Assembly (NCBI RefSeq): GCF_002075345.1
Contig: NZ_NAEW01000001.1
Coordinates: forward strand, 248,001 to 312,000
Reading direction: 5' to 3'
Length of the DNA: 64,000 nt
Source: Citrobacter braakii
Lineage (GTDB): Bacteria; Pseudomonadota; Gammaproteobacteria; Enterobacterales; Enterobacteriaceae
Positions 42,901 through 51,952 of the stretch are shown one piece after another (positions within the stretch are counted from its first letter, which is position 1; every line of letters begins with the position of its first letter). The position numbers were made by a program, and so were the translations under genes. The notes below the pieces were generated by a model that was given only the letters and a program-made list of their open reading frames with translations, was not told the origin of the DNA and made no database searches.

Positions 42901-42949
42901 ATACACGGCGAGGTTCTCCCCCCTCGCTAATGCGTGAGAACGTAGAAAA

Positions 42950-42970
42950 GCACAAATACTCAGGAGCACT
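42950..42970 (+). promoter_or_regulatory. SgrS pairing site in the ptsG leader
   Basis: The stretch GCACAAATACTCAGGAGCAC just before ptsG is the region that the sRNA SgrS pairs with in E. coli, covering the ribosome-binding site (CAGGAG). One base differs from the E. coli site as I remember it (ACAA for ACCA), while the ACTCAG core is kept. Confidence 0.65.
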
Positions 42971-42977
42971 CTCAATT

Positions 42978-44411
42978 ATGTTTAAGAATGCATTTGCTAA
43001 CCTGCAAAAGGTCGGTAAATCGCTGATGCTGCCGGTATCCGTACTCCCGATTGCAGGTATCCTGCTGGGTGTCGGTTCCGCTAACTTCAGCTGGCTGCCA
43101 GCCGTTGTATCGCACGTAATGGCAGAAGCAGGCGGTTCTGTTTTTGCAAACATGCCGCTGATTTTTGCCATCGGTGTCGCGTTAGGCTTCACCAATAACG
43201 ACGGCGTATCTGCACTGGCATCCGTTGTTGCCTACGGCATTATGGTTAAGACCATGGCTGTTGTTGCGCCGCTGGTTCTGCATTTACCTGCTGAAGAGAT
43301 CGCAGCTAAACACCTTGCTGATACGGGTGTTCTCGGGGGGATTATCTCCGGTGCGATTGCAGCGTATATGTTCAACCGTTTCTACCGTATCAAATTGCCT
43401 GAGTATCTTGGCTTCTTTGCGGGTAAGCGCTTCGTTCCTATCATTTCTGGTCTGGCCGCTATCTTCACCGGTGTGGTTCTGTCCTTCATTTGGCCGCCGA
43501 TCGGGACTGCTATTCAGACGTTTTCCCAGTGGGCTGCATACCAGAACCCGGTCGTAGCGTTCGGTATCTATGGTTTCATTGAACGCTGCCTGGTGCCGTT
43601 TGGTCTGCACCATATCTGGAACGTTCCATTCCAGATGCAGATCGGTGAATACACCAACGCTGCGGGCCAGGTATTCCACGGCGATATCCCTCGCTATATG
43701 GCGGGTGACCCGACTGCGGGCAAACTGTCCGGTGGCTTCCTGTTCAAAATGTACGGTCTGCCGGCTGCCGCTATCGCTATCTGGCACTCTGCTAAACCAG
43801 AAAACCGCGCGAAAGTGGGCGGTATCATGATCTCCGCGGCGCTGACCTCGTTCCTGACCGGTATTACCGAACCGATCGAGTTCTCGTTCATGTTCGTGGC
43901 ACCGATCCTGTACATCATCCACGCAATTCTGGCTGGTCTGGCATTCCCGATCTGTATCCTGCTGGGTATGCGTGACGGTACGTCGTTCTCCCACGGTTTG
44001 ATCGACTTTATCGTTCTGTCCGGTAACAGCAGCAAACTGTGGCTGTTCCCGATTGTCGGTATCGGTTATGCGATTGTTTACTACACCATCTTCCGTGTAC
44101 TGATCAAAGCGCTGGACCTGAAAACTCCGGGTCGTGAAGATGCTACCGAAGATACCAAAGCGGGTGCGTCCGGCGAAATGGCTCCGGCCCTGGTTGCGGC
44201 ATTCGGCGGTAAAGAAAACATCACTAACCTCGATGCGTGCATCACTCGTCTGCGTGTCAGCGTCGCTGACGTTGCCAAAGTGGATCAGGCTGGCCTGAAG
44301 AAACTGGGTGCGGCGGGCGTTGTAGTGGCGGGTTCCGGTGTTCAGGCTATCTTCGGTACTAAGTCCGATAACCTGAAAACTGAAATGGATGAGTACATCC
44401 GTCACAGCTAA
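42978..44411 (+). CDS. ptsG: PtsG, glucose PTS permease IICB
   Basis: The 477-residue permease joins a membrane IIC domain (about 1-390) to a cytosolic IIB domain with the phosphorylated Cys in LDACITRLR (Cys421). It takes up and phosphorylates glucose. ATG 42978 is chosen; the longer frame to 42894 is leader. The IIC motif [12 protein letters not shown] is intact. A clear terminator follows. Confidence 0.97.
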   Translation: MFKNAFANLQKVGKSLMLPVSVLPIAGILLGVGSANFSWLPAVVSHVMAEAGGSVFANMPLIFAIGVALGFTNNDGVSALASVVAYGIMVKTMAVVAPLVLHLPAEEIAAKHLADTGVLGGIISGAIAAYMFNRFYRIKLPEYLGFFAGKRFVPIISGLAAIFTGVVLSFIWPPIGTAIQTFSQWAAYQNPVVAFGIYGFIERCLVPFGLHHIWNVPFQMQIGEYTNAAGQVFHGDIPRYMAGDPTAGKLSGGFLFKMYGLPAAAIAIWHSAKPENRAKVGGIMISAALTSFLTGITEPIEFSFMFVAPILYIIHAILAGLAFPICILLGMRDGTSFSHGLIDFIVLSGNSSKLWLFPIVGIGYAIVYYTIFRVLIKALDLKTPGREDATEDTKAGASGEMAPALVAAFGGKENITNLDACITRLRVSVADVAKVDQAGLKKLGAAGVVVAGSGVQAIFGTKSDNLKTEMDEYIRHS

Positions 44412-44435
44412 GCAGTAAAAAGTTGGGGAGAATTA

Positions 44436-44462
44436 AGGCAGCCTGCGGGCTGCCTTTTTTAA
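44436..44462 (+). terminator. Rho-independent terminator of ptsG
   Basis: GGCAGCC-TGCG-GGCTGCC followed by TTTTTT. It lies between ptsG and the convergent aminopeptidase gene and marks the edge of the rearranged block. Confidence 0.92.
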
Positions 44463-44466
44463 TGCA

Positions 44467-46245
44467 TTAATTGGCCTGAACGCGAATCGGCGCAGTGGCG
44501 GCGAACAACCACGGACGAGCCTCTGCGTTCACGCGTGGGGATAACGTCTCTCTGACCTGCTGGTGGTAATCATCAATCCACTGCTTTTCAGCCTCACTTA
44601 GCAGATGCAGTTCAACCAGACTTAAATCAATTGGCACCAGCGTCAGCGTTGAGAAGCGACAGAAGCCAGGACGACTGTTGATAATCTCCACCTGATTCTC
44701 AATACGGATCCCATATTCTCCGGCCAGATAATAACCCGGCTCGATGGTAATGATATTGCCCGCGACCAGAGGCCAGGGGTTTACTTTTTTGGCAATGCGA
44801 TGGGGCTGCTCATGGATCAGGAGCTGATGGCCTACGCCGTGTCCCGTACCGTGATCAAAATCCAGACCCAGATCCCACAGCGCCCGACGGCTAAAGGCAT
44901 CCAGTTGATGACCCTGAGTGCCGCTGGGAAATTGCAGTGAGATAAGCGACAAAAAGCCTTTCAACACAGCGGTGTAATGCAGACGACGCTGCGGATCCTG
45001 TGGACCAAACGCGAGGGTGCGCGTTGTATCCGTCGTACCATTATGGTACTGGCCGCCGGAATCATTCAGATACATGGCCTGAGAGGTAATGGGCGTATTG
45101 GTTTTTTCGCTGGAATGGTAATGGCACATTGCGGCATTGCTGGCTGAGGCCGAAATCGTGTTGAAGCTTTGCTCGATAAATCCCGGCTGCTGCTGGCGAA
45201 ATTCCAGTTGCCTGGCCTGCGCTTCCAGCTCAGTGACCGGATTGCCTGCCGCTTCGCGCAAGGGAACTTCATGCGTAAGCCATGCCAGAAAGTTAACCCA
45301 GGCCGCGCCATCTTTTTCATGGCATTCCCGATAGCCCGCCAGTTCAACGTCATTCTTGTGCGCTTTCATCAAGGTGATGGGATCGGGTGCCCATAAGACT
45401 TCGCCACCGTGTTCTACAATGGCAAAACGCAGCGCGACCGGGGCGTAGTCTTTATCGACCAAAAAGCGTTTCCCTTTGGCCAACTGCTGGCAGCGGGCAA
45501 GAAAACTCTCTTCTGGGGCCAGCGTGAGCGTATTCAGCAGTGCAGCAGGGAGCTGCTGGGTTTTGTTGCTATCCACAAACCATTCCAGCTCGCCGCTGCG
45601 ATGGAGCAGGGCGAACGAAAACGGCACTGGCACCATTGGCAGATCGGAACCGCGCACATTCAGCAGCCAGGCAATGTTATCCGGCAGCGTGATCGCCAGA
45701 ACGTCGGCCTGTTGTTGCGTGAGCAGATCCACGACGCGGGCACGTTTTTGTGTGCTGCTTTCCCCGCTGATTTCAATGGGCATTTCACGAATGATGCCGC
45801 AGGGGGCTGCCGGGCGGTCAAGCCATACCTGGTCGAAAGGATCTTGCTCAAGAGGCACCAGCTCGCAATGGGTCGCCGACAGTGCTTCAAACTGGCTGTT
45901 GACCATCAGCAACGGTTCAAAGCCGATACGCGCGCCGGCAGCAACGTGAGACTGCAAATAATCGGCCAGCGGTTCGTCATGTAAATGGTGAATTTCAAAA
46001 TCATCCAGCGAGACTTCATTGCGCACCTGGACCTGATAGCGTCCATCGACAAACATTAATGCGCGGTCGCGCAGGACCAACGCGAGACCAGCGGAGCCGC
46101 TAAAACCGGTCAGCCAGGCCAGCTTATTGTCATGCGGTGTACAATCTTCGCTTTGGTGAGCGTCGGCGCGCGGAACAATCATGCCATCCAGCCCTTGTGC
46201 TAACAGCAGGTTGCGCAGAGCGGAAAGAGGAGTTGAGTTGTGCAT
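44467..46245 (-). CDS. M24B Xaa-Pro aminopeptidase-like protein
   Basis: The 592-residue protein has the three-domain layout of eukaryote-type aminopeptidase P (creatinase domains then M24 catalytic domain). Metal ligands are readable in the last third: Asp in YLNDSGGQY, Asp in TTDTTRT, His in GTGHGVGHQL, Glu in ITIEPGYY and Glu in IRIENQV. It should cut N-terminal residues before proline. It ends 15 bases before amn on the same strand. E. coli K-12 lacks an equivalent beside amn, to my knowledge. Confidence 0.88.
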   Translation of the reverse strand: MHNSTPLSALRNLLLAQGLDGMIVPRADAHQSEDCTPHDNKLAWLTGFSGSAGLALVLRDRALMFVDGRYQVQVRNEVSLDDFEIHHLHDEPLADYLQSHVAAGARIGFEPLLMVNSQFEALSATHCELVPLEQDPFDQVWLDRPAAPCGIIREMPIEISGESSTQKRARVVDLLTQQQADVLAITLPDNIAWLLNVRGSDLPMVPVPFSFALLHRSGELEWFVDSNKTQQLPAALLNTLTLAPEESFLARCQQLAKGKRFLVDKDYAPVALRFAIVEHGGEVLWAPDPITLMKAHKNDVELAGYRECHEKDGAAWVNFLAWLTHEVPLREAAGNPVTELEAQARQLEFRQQQPGFIEQSFNTISASASNAAMCHYHSSEKTNTPITSQAMYLNDSGGQYHNGTTDTTRTLAFGPQDPQRRLHYTAVLKGFLSLISLQFPSGTQGHQLDAFSRRALWDLGLDFDHGTGHGVGHQLLIHEQPHRIAKKVNPWPLVAGNIITIEPGYYLAGEYGIRIENQVEIINSRPGFCRFSTLTLVPIDLSLVELHLLSEAEKQWIDDYHQQVRETLSPRVNAEARPWLFAATAPIRVQAN

Positions 46246-46260
46246 AGTTACCTTCAGGCC

Positions 46261-47715
46261 TTAACGGAACGGCGGTTCGTTGAACGTACGTAATTTACGG
46301 GAGTGCAGTCGATCGCCTTCAGCACGCAGACGATCGATTGCCCGAATACCTATTTGCAGGTGCTCGGAAATGGCACCTTCATAAAAACGGTTGGCCTGAC
46401 CAGGCAGTTTGATCTCGCCGTGCAGCGGTTTATCGGAAACGCACAGCAGTGTGCCGTAAGGGACGCGGAAGCGGTAACCCTGGGCGGCGATGGTGGCGCT
46501 TTCCATATCAATAGCCACCGCGCGACTGAGGTTAAAACGCAGCGCAGAAGCGGAATAGCGTAACTCCCAGTTGCGATCGTCGGTGGTGACGACGGTACCG
46601 GTACGCAGGCGCTGTTTAACCTCTTCGCCGGGCATGCCGCTGACTTCTTTGGTGGCGTCATACAGTGCGCGTTGTACTTCCGCAATGCTCGGAATCGGAA
46701 TATCCGGTGGTAGCACGGCATCCAGCACATGGTCGTCACGCAGATAAGCGTGGGCCAGAACATAGTCGCCAATCGCCTGACTTTCACGCAGGCCGCCACA
46801 GTGTCCAATCATCAGCCAGACGTCAGGGCGCAGTACGGCCAGATGATCACAAATGGTTTTAGCGTTAGACGGGCCAACGCCGATATTGACCAGCGTGATC
46901 CCCTGACCGTCGGCGGTGATTAGATGCCAGGCGGGCATCTGATGTTTCTTCCAGGCGAGATCGGAGATGGCCTCTTCCGGAGCTTCCGTTTCAGCGGTGA
47001 TCCAGATCCCGCCCGCGCATGACAGCGCGATATAGGGGCTGTTCGGATCGAGGATCTGGCTGCAGCCCCAGCGCACGAACTCATCGACATAGCGGGTGTA
47101 GTTGGTGAACAGCACAAATGGCTGGAAATGTTCAACCGGCGTTCCCGTGTAGTGACGCAGTCGTGCGAGCGAAAAATCTACTCGTCGGGCGTCGAAGTGC
47201 GACAGCGGGGAGAATTCCGCCGGATGATAGGTACCGTCGGCTGTTTCGTCGCCGATTTGTGACAACTCGGTAGTGGGGAAATGGCGCGTTAATCCGGCGC
47301 TCATCGAGCGGTCGAGCGTCAGTTCAGAACCATCAATCACATAGGGATAAGGGATTTCATGCTGCGACGGTTCGACGGAGATATGCGCATCATAATCCTG
47401 ATACAGCAGCGTGAGTTGTTCTTCAAGATAGGGACGAAAAAGCGACGGACGGGTGATCGTAGTGGTATAGCTGCCCGCATGGGTAAAACGGCCATAGGCA
47501 CGGGTTTTCGGGGGATTGGTGGCGCTGCCATCCCAGGTGACACAAAGCGATGGGTAAACAAAAAGACCATTATGGCGGGCGATTATGTCAGGGAGCGTCC
47601 CTGTTTCAATGTACTTACCAATGGCGCTACGCAGTGCTTTAACCGACTGCTCGTACAGCGCGTCCAGTTTATCCAGTGCCTGAGTTGGGGTCAGGCTGGA
47701 GCCCTTATTGTTCAT
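46261..47715 (-). CDS. amn: AMP nucleosidase
   Basis: The 484-residue enzyme splits AMP to adenine and ribose 5-phosphate, in AMP pool control. The C-terminal nucleoside phosphorylase fold holds VNIGVGPSNAKTICDHL and AIDMESATIAAQGYRFRVP. Length equals E. coli Amn. It is read with the aminopeptidase downstream. A PhoB-box-like repeat lies upstream. Confidence 0.95.
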   Translation of the reverse strand: MNNKGSSLTPTQALDKLDALYEQSVKALRSAIGKYIETGTLPDIIARHNGLFVYPSLCVTWDGSATNPPKTRAYGRFTHAGSYTTTITRPSLFRPYLEEQLTLLYQDYDAHISVEPSQHEIPYPYVIDGSELTLDRSMSAGLTRHFPTTELSQIGDETADGTYHPAEFSPLSHFDARRVDFSLARLRHYTGTPVEHFQPFVLFTNYTRYVDEFVRWGCSQILDPNSPYIALSCAGGIWITAETEAPEEAISDLAWKKHQMPAWHLITADGQGITLVNIGVGPSNAKTICDHLAVLRPDVWLMIGHCGGLRESQAIGDYVLAHAYLRDDHVLDAVLPPDIPIPSIAEVQRALYDATKEVSGMPGEEVKQRLRTGTVVTTDDRNWELRYSASALRFNLSRAVAIDMESATIAAQGYRFRVPYGTLLCVSDKPLHGEIKLPGQANRFYEGAISEHLQIGIRAIDRLRAEGDRLHSRKLRTFNEPPFR

Positions 47716-47753
47716 GTCTGTCTCCTTGTTCCACAGATGTACTGCTCTCCCGA

Positions 47754-47786
47754 TAGTATGTCACAGGAATATGAAACAAAAGTCAG
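47754..47786 (-). promoter_or_regulatory. Possible PhoB box upstream of amn
   Basis: Three imperfect 11-base units on the minus strand (CTGACTTTTGT, TTCATATTCCT, GTGACATACTA) are spaced like the Pho box (consensus CTGTCATNNNN). amn is a member of the Pho regulon in E. coli. The match is weak and needs scoring. Confidence 0.35.
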
Positions 47787-47802
47787 ACGTAGAGGAAGAT
47801 TG

Positions 47803-47826
47803 TGCGAAGGTCGAATGACCTTCGCA
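47803..47826 (-). terminator. Hairpin downstream of shiA
   Basis: TGCGAAGGTC and GACCTTCGCA form a perfect 10-base stem with a 4-base loop just after the shiA stop codon. The T run on the minus strand is poor, so termination may be incomplete. Confidence 0.6.
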
Positions 47827-47833
47827 TCAGGGC

Positions 47834-49150
47834 TTAACTGTGCTGCTTATCCCGCATCAGCAATGCAGTGGCGGCGGAAATAAGACACCCGGCCATCAGA
47901 TAAATGGCCACGCTGTGCCAGTCTCCTCCAGAAAATGTCACCAGTGCCGCAGCAATGAAAGGGGTAAAACCACCGCCAACCACGCTTGCCACCTGATAGC
48001 CAACGCCTGCGCCGCTGTAGCGATAACTTGCGCCAAACAAACCGGTAAACATAGGCTGCTGTACGCAGACCACCATATCGTGCGCAATATTGGCCAACAT
48101 AATCGCGAAGAACACGATCCAGAAAATAGACTGTGCTTCCAGCGCCATAAAGAACGGGAAGGCGCTCAGCGTACCGACCAGTGCACCGGTAATGTACACG
48201 CGCCGTCGACCAAAGCGGTCGGCAAGCCAGGCAAAGCAGGGGATGGTCAGACAGCTCAGTCCTCCCACTAACAAACCGATATTCAGAAACAGCTCGCGGG
48301 GTAGGCCCAGGTTCTGCGTAGAGTAATTAAGGGCAAACGCGGTGACGATATACATCGTCAGCAGTTCACATAAGCGCAAGCCGATAATTTTTAAGAATGC
48401 GCCCGGATGGCGGATTAACGCCTCGACCACCGGTAACCGCTTTTTCTCTGGTTGCGCTGCCTGTTGCTGCTGTTCGAATTCGGCTGATTCATCCATTTTG
48501 TTGCGCATCCACAACGCGCCCAAAACCAGTACGATGCTGAACAGGAACGGAATACGCCAGCCCCAGCTCAGGAACTGCTCATCGGTAGTTTGCGAGCTAA
48601 TCAGTGAGACCAGACCGGTAGAAAGCAGCAGTCCGACGCCGTAACCGACCTGAACGCCACTGCTGTAGAAGGCTTTTTTATTTTTCGGCGCGCTTTCGAC
48701 CGAGAGCAACGCCGCGCCGCCCCATTCACCACCAACGGCGAATCCCTGAATGGCGCGCAGCGTCACCAGCAGCACAGGGGCCCACCAGCCAATAGTGTCA
48801 AAAGAAGGAATAATCCCTATCAGCGCAGTGGCAATCCCCATCATCCAGACGGTGAGCATCAGCATGCGTTTACGGCCAAGGCGATCGCCAAAGTGGCCGA
48901 AGATAACCCCGCCTAACGGACGGAACAAAAATCCGACGCCAAAGGTGGCAAATGCGGCAAGTGTTCCCATTGCCGGGCTAACCTGCGGGAAGAACTCGCG
49001 ATTAAAGACCAGTGCGGCGGTGATGCCATAAAGCAGAAAATCATACCAGTCGACCACGGCGCCAGCGAAGCTACCAAGCGCAGCGCGTCGGGCACGATGA
49101 AGCGAAGAGACGTCCTCTTGGGGACCCGCGGAGGTGAGAGTGGAATCCAT
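47834..49150 (-). CDS. shiA: ShiA, shikimate:H+ symporter
   Basis: The 438-residue MFS permease of the metabolite-H+ symporter family takes up shikimate. It has 12 predicted helices and the MFS loop motif GHFGDRLGRKRML between helices 2 and 3. The N-terminal SLHRARRAALGSFAGAVVDW matches E. coli ShiA. It lies upstream of amn on the same strand, as in E. coli. Confidence 0.94.
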   Translation of the reverse strand: MDSTLTSAGPQEDVSSLHRARRAALGSFAGAVVDWYDFLLYGITAALVFNREFFPQVSPAMGTLAAFATFGVGFLFRPLGGVIFGHFGDRLGRKRMLMLTVWMMGIATALIGIIPSFDTIGWWAPVLLVTLRAIQGFAVGGEWGGAALLSVESAPKNKKAFYSSGVQVGYGVGLLLSTGLVSLISSQTTDEQFLSWGWRIPFLFSIVLVLGALWMRNKMDESAEFEQQQQAAQPEKKRLPVVEALIRHPGAFLKIIGLRLCELLTMYIVTAFALNYSTQNLGLPRELFLNIGLLVGGLSCLTIPCFAWLADRFGRRRVYITGALVGTLSAFPFFMALEAQSIFWIVFFAIMLANIAHDMVVCVQQPMFTGLFGASYRYSGAGVGYQVASVVGGGFTPFIAAALVTFSGGDWHSVAIYLMAGCLISAATALLMRDKQHS

Positions 49151-49326
49151 AGTTATCCTGTCTGTACTGTCTTTTAGTTATTAGTATTTGAATTGGGCTA
49201 CACACATTGCAGTCGATATATTAACGACCGTTATGAGATTACCGCGACAGACGGGAAGAGAAAACGATTATCTCCCTCACCAGAGGGCTACATGAAAAAT
49301 AAGACGAATGAAAAACAGAAAAGCAA

Positions 49327-49357
49327 AAAGCCTGCTTAGTTTCCTAAGCAGGCTTCT
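49327..49357 (-). terminator. Terminator of first tRNA-Asn
   Basis: AAGCCTGCTTAG-GAAA-CTAAGCAGGCTTTTT on the minus strand follows the tRNA directly. The same terminator occurs at 51741-51771. Confidence 0.92.
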
Positions 49358-49363
49358 TAAATT

Positions 49364-49439
49364 TGGCTCCTCTGACTGGACTCGAACCAGTGACATACGG
49401 ATTAACAGTCCGCCGTTCTACCGACTGAACTACAGAGGA
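49364..49439 (-). tRNA. tRNA-Asn(GTT), copy 1
   Basis: This 76-base gene (minus strand) starts TCCTCTGTAGTTCAGTCGGT, has anticodon GTT within ACTGTTAATC, the T arm GGTTCGAGTCC, and an encoded CCA. It is identical to the copies at 51778-51853 and 53601-53676. Its promoter is at 49458-49486 and a terminator follows. Confidence 0.98.
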
Positions 49440-49457
49440 ATCGTTTGAACGAGGCGC

Positions 49458-49486
49458 ATATTAGCGAGGGCGATGAGGCTTGTCAA
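49458..49486 (-). promoter_or_regulatory. Promoter of tRNA-Asn copy 1
   Basis: On the minus strand TTGACA and TAATAT are separated by 17 bases, a near-ideal sigma70 promoter. The spacer is rich in GC close to the start site (GCGCCTCG), as usual for stringently controlled tRNA promoters. Confidence 0.88.
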
Positions 49487-49765
49487 AGGGGGAAATACAT
49501 TTGTGCGTTCGTTTGCTGACAAAATCAGCAAAGCGGCGATCTTTCCGTCTTTTTATGCTTTTGCCCCATTCTGGTGCGCGTCTACCTCTTCCAGGGCAGC
49601 CAGAATGAGAGGTTCAGGTGTGCAAAAAGTCCATTCTTCACCTTTGAGCCTGACTTTACGCGGTTTTAACCGTAAAACACGGCTGCTGACTAAACTGGCA
49701 AGCATCTTGCAATCCTGAAATTAATGACTGCCAGCACGGGTTCTGGTATTCCGACAGGAGGCAAA
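49487..49765 (+). promoter_or_regulatory. nac control region with NtrC site
   Basis: The 279-base stretch before nac holds TGCCCC-ATTCT-GGTGCG (49562-49578), a good match to the NtrC site TGCACC-N5-GGTGCA, about 134 bases upstream of the sigma54 promoter at 49696-49711. That distance suits an NtrC enhancer. A small plus-strand frame here (49473-49718) lacks coding character. Confidence 0.65.
49696..49711 (+). promoter_or_regulatory. Sigma54 promoter of nac
   Basis: TGGCAAGCATCTTGCA matches the sigma54 (-24/-12) consensus TGGCAC-N5-TTGCA, with the invariant GG and GC at 10-base spacing. The predicted start is about 49723, 43 bases before nac. nac is known to be sigma54/NtrC-dependent. Confidence 0.88.
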
Positions 49766-50683
49766 ATGAACTTCAGACGACTGAAATATTTCGTGAAAAT
49801 CGTCGATATAGGTAGCCTGACCCAGGCAGCGGAAGTGTTGCATATCGCGCAACCCGCGCTGAGCCAGCAGGTTGCTACGCTGGAAGGCGAACTGGATCAG
49901 CAACTGCTGATTCGCACCAAACGCGGCGTCACACCGACGGAAGCGGGGAAAGTGTTGTATGCCCATGCGCGGACGATCTTACGTCAGTGCGAGCAGGCGC
50001 AACTTGCGGTCAATAACGTAGGTCAGACCCTGGGGGGACAGGTCTCTATTGGCCTGGCGCCGGGGACGGCGGCGTCAGCCATCACTATGCCGTTATTACA
50101 GACAGTACGAGCAGAGCTGCCCGATGTGCTGGTCTATTTGCATGAAAACAGTGGGGCGGTGCTGAATGACAAGCTGCTCAGCGGGCATTTAGACATGGCG
50201 GTGCTCTACGAGCGCTCACCCGTGGCGGGTATCAGCAGTCAACCGTTGCTTAAAGAGGATCTGTACCTGGTCGGGACGCGTGATTGCCCGGGGCAAAGCG
50301 TCGATTTAGCCGCGGTGGCGCAGATGAATCTGTTTTTGCCACGGGATTACAGCGCAGTTCGCCTGCGTGTAGATGAAGCTTTTTCGCTTCGTCGCCTGAC
50401 GGCCAAAGTGATTGGCGAAATTGAATCAATCGCCACCTTAACGGCTGCCATCGCCAGTGGGATGGGCGTCACAGTGTTGCCTGAGTCGGCGGCCCGTTCA
50501 TTATGTAATGCCGCTAACGGCTGGATGGCGCGGATAACAACCCCATCGATGAATCTGCCATTATCGCTGAACGTCTCAGCCAGAGGGAGCTTATCGCCGC
50601 AGGCACAGGCCGTGAAGGAGATCCTGTTGTCGCTGGTAAGCCGTCCGGCACTGGAAAACCGCGAGCTACAGCTGGTCAGCTAA
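49766..50683 (+). CDS. nac: Nac, nitrogen assimilation control regulator
   Basis: The 305-residue LysR regulator couples sigma54-controlled nitrogen limitation to sigma70 genes. The N-terminal helix-turn-helix is within LTQAAEVLHIAQPALSQQVA. Start at 49766 (MNFRRLKYFVKIV) has GGAGG 7 bases upstream and gives the E. coli length; the upstream 14 codons are leader. Salmonella Typhimurium lacks nac, to my knowledge. Followed by cbl on the same strand. Confidence 0.94.
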   Translation: MNFRRLKYFVKIVDIGSLTQAAEVLHIAQPALSQQVATLEGELDQQLLIRTKRGVTPTEAGKVLYAHARTILRQCEQAQLAVNNVGQTLGGQVSIGLAPGTAASAITMPLLQTVRAELPDVLVYLHENSGAVLNDKLLSGHLDMAVLYERSPVAGISSQPLLKEDLYLVGTRDCPGQSVDLAAVAQMNLFLPRDYSAVRLRVDEAFSLRRLTAKVIGEIESIATLTAAIASGMGVTVLPESAARSLCNAANGWMARITTPSMNLPLSLNVSARGSLSPQAQAVKEILLSLVSRPALENRELQLVS

Positions 50684-50685
50684 AC

Positions 50686-50706
50686 CTTATTCCCTCCAGG
50701 AATAAG
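50686..50706 (+). terminator. Hairpin between nac and cbl
   Basis: CTTATTCC and GGAATAAG form an 8-base stem with a 5-base loop; ATGCGGG then a TTTTT run follow. It could partly end nac transcription before cbl. Confidence 0.5.
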
Positions 50707-50784
50707 ATGCGGGTTTTTATTATTTGTTATGCCGGGCATCAGACTTTAACAATAGCGTAATGTCTGATGTGCCCGGAGCGAAAA

Positions 50785-51735
50785 GTGAATTTCCAGCAAC
50801 TTAAAATAATCCGCGAGGCGGCCCGTCAGGATTACAACCTGACGGAAGTCGCGAATATACTGTACACCTCGCAGTCGGGAGTCAGCCGACATATTCGTGA
50901 ACTTGAAGATGAACTTGGCATTGAGATTTTTATCCGTCGCGGTAAACGCCTGCTGGGCATGACCGAACCGGGCAAAGCCTTGCTGGTTATTGCCGAGCGT
51001 ATTCTGAATGAGGCCAGCAACGTTCGCAGACTGGCGGATCTGTTTACCAATGACACGTCCGGTGTACTGACGATTGCCACCACGCATACACAGGCGCGCT
51101 ATAGCCTGCCCGCGGTGATTAAAGCCTTTCGTGAGCTCTTTCCTGAGGTACGTCTGGAACTGATCCAGGGTACACCGCAGGAGATTGACGTACTGCTGCA
51201 AAACGGTGGGGCAGACATCGGGATTGCCAGCGAGCGACTGAGCAGCGATCCGCTGTTGGTAGCTTTTCCCTGGTTTCGTTGGCACCACAGCCTGCTTGTT
51301 CCTCACGATCATCCCTTGGTGAAAACGTCTCCTCTCACACTGGAATCTATCGCCCACTGGCCATTAATTACGTATCGTCAGGGGATTACGGGGCGTTCCC
51401 GTATCGATGAGGCATTTGCCCGTAAAGGGTTAGTGCCGGATATTATCCTCAGCGCCCAGGACTCGGATGTGATTAAAACCTATGTGTCGCTGGGGCTGGG
51501 AATCGGGCTGGTGGCAGAACAATCCAGTGGAGAGCAGGAGGAGGGGAGCTTAACCCGTCTGGATACCCGGCACTTATTTGATGCAAATACCGTCTGGCTG
51601 GGCCTGAAACGCGGGCAACTGCAGCGCAACTATGTCTGGCGATTTATTGAGCTATGCAACGCAGGGTTATCCGTCGATGAAATCAAGCGCCAGGCGTTGG
51701 AGCCAGATGAAGCCGTGATTGATTATCAGATATAA
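50785..51735 (+). CDS. cbl: Cbl, LysR regulator of sulfur starvation genes
   Basis: The 316-residue CysB-like LysR protein activates sulfonate use genes (ssu, tau) in E. coli. The helix-turn-helix is NLTEVANILYTSQSGVSRHI; the effector domain follows. GTG 50785 gives the known length (VNFQQLKIIREAARQDYN) with GGAG upstream. Nac is known to activate cbl, and the order nac-cbl is the same as in E. coli. Confidence 0.94.
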   Translation: MNFQQLKIIREAARQDYNLTEVANILYTSQSGVSRHIRELEDELGIEIFIRRGKRLLGMTEPGKALLVIAERILNEASNVRRLADLFTNDTSGVLTIATTHTQARYSLPAVIKAFRELFPEVRLELIQGTPQEIDVLLQNGGADIGIASERLSSDPLLVAFPWFRWHHSLLVPHDHPLVKTSPLTLESIAHWPLITYRQGITGRSRIDEAFARKGLVPDIILSAQDSDVIKTYVSLGLGIGLVAEQSSGEQEEGSLTRLDTRHLFDANTVWLGLKRGQLQRNYVWRFIELCNAGLSVDEIKRQALEPDEAVIDYQI

Positions 51736-51740
51736 TGCAA

Positions 51741-51771
51741 GAAGCCTGCTTAGTTTCCTAAGCAGGCTTCT
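51741..51771 (-). terminator. Terminator of second tRNA-Asn
   Basis: The same AAGCCTGCTTAG...CTAAGCAGGCTT stem as after copy 1, on the minus strand. It also lies just after the cbl stop codon and may end cbl from the other side. Confidence 0.88.
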
Positions 51772-51777
51772 TAAATA

Positions 51778-51853
51778 TGGCTCCTCTGACTGGACTCGAA
51801 CCAGTGACATACGGATTAACAGTCCGCCGTTCTACCGACTGAACTACAGAGGA
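51778..51853 (-). tRNA. tRNA-Asn(GTT), copy 2
   Basis: Identical 76-base gene on the minus strand with encoded CCA and GTT anticodon. The promoter is at 51872-51900. It lies between cbl and the 3' end of yeeO. Confidence 0.98.
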
Positions 51854-51871
51854 ATTGTGTGAACGAGGCGA

Positions 51872-51900
51872 ATATTAGCGATGCCACTCAGCGTTGTCAA
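51872..51900 (-). promoter_or_regulatory. Promoter of tRNA-Asn copy 2
   Basis: TTGACA and TAATAT with a 17-base spacer on the minus strand, same boxes as copy 1 but with a different spacer sequence. Confidence 0.87.
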
Positions 51901-51952
51901 AGCCTGAATAGATAAATGCGATCGTTTGCTGAAATATTCCCCATTTCGCCGC

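Noticed and set aside
43284..44405. Long (373-codon) open frame antisense to ptsG
   Set aside because: Composition is a shadow of highly expressed ptsG codons; no family features, no ribosome-binding site, full overlap with a certain gene.
45409..45984. 191-codon open frame antisense to the M24 aminopeptidase
   Set aside because: Full overlap with a well-supported gene and no recognisable protein features.
49473..49718. 81-codon frame before nac
   Set aside because: Covers the NtrC site and sigma54 promoter of nac, has no ribosome-binding site and no recognisable features.
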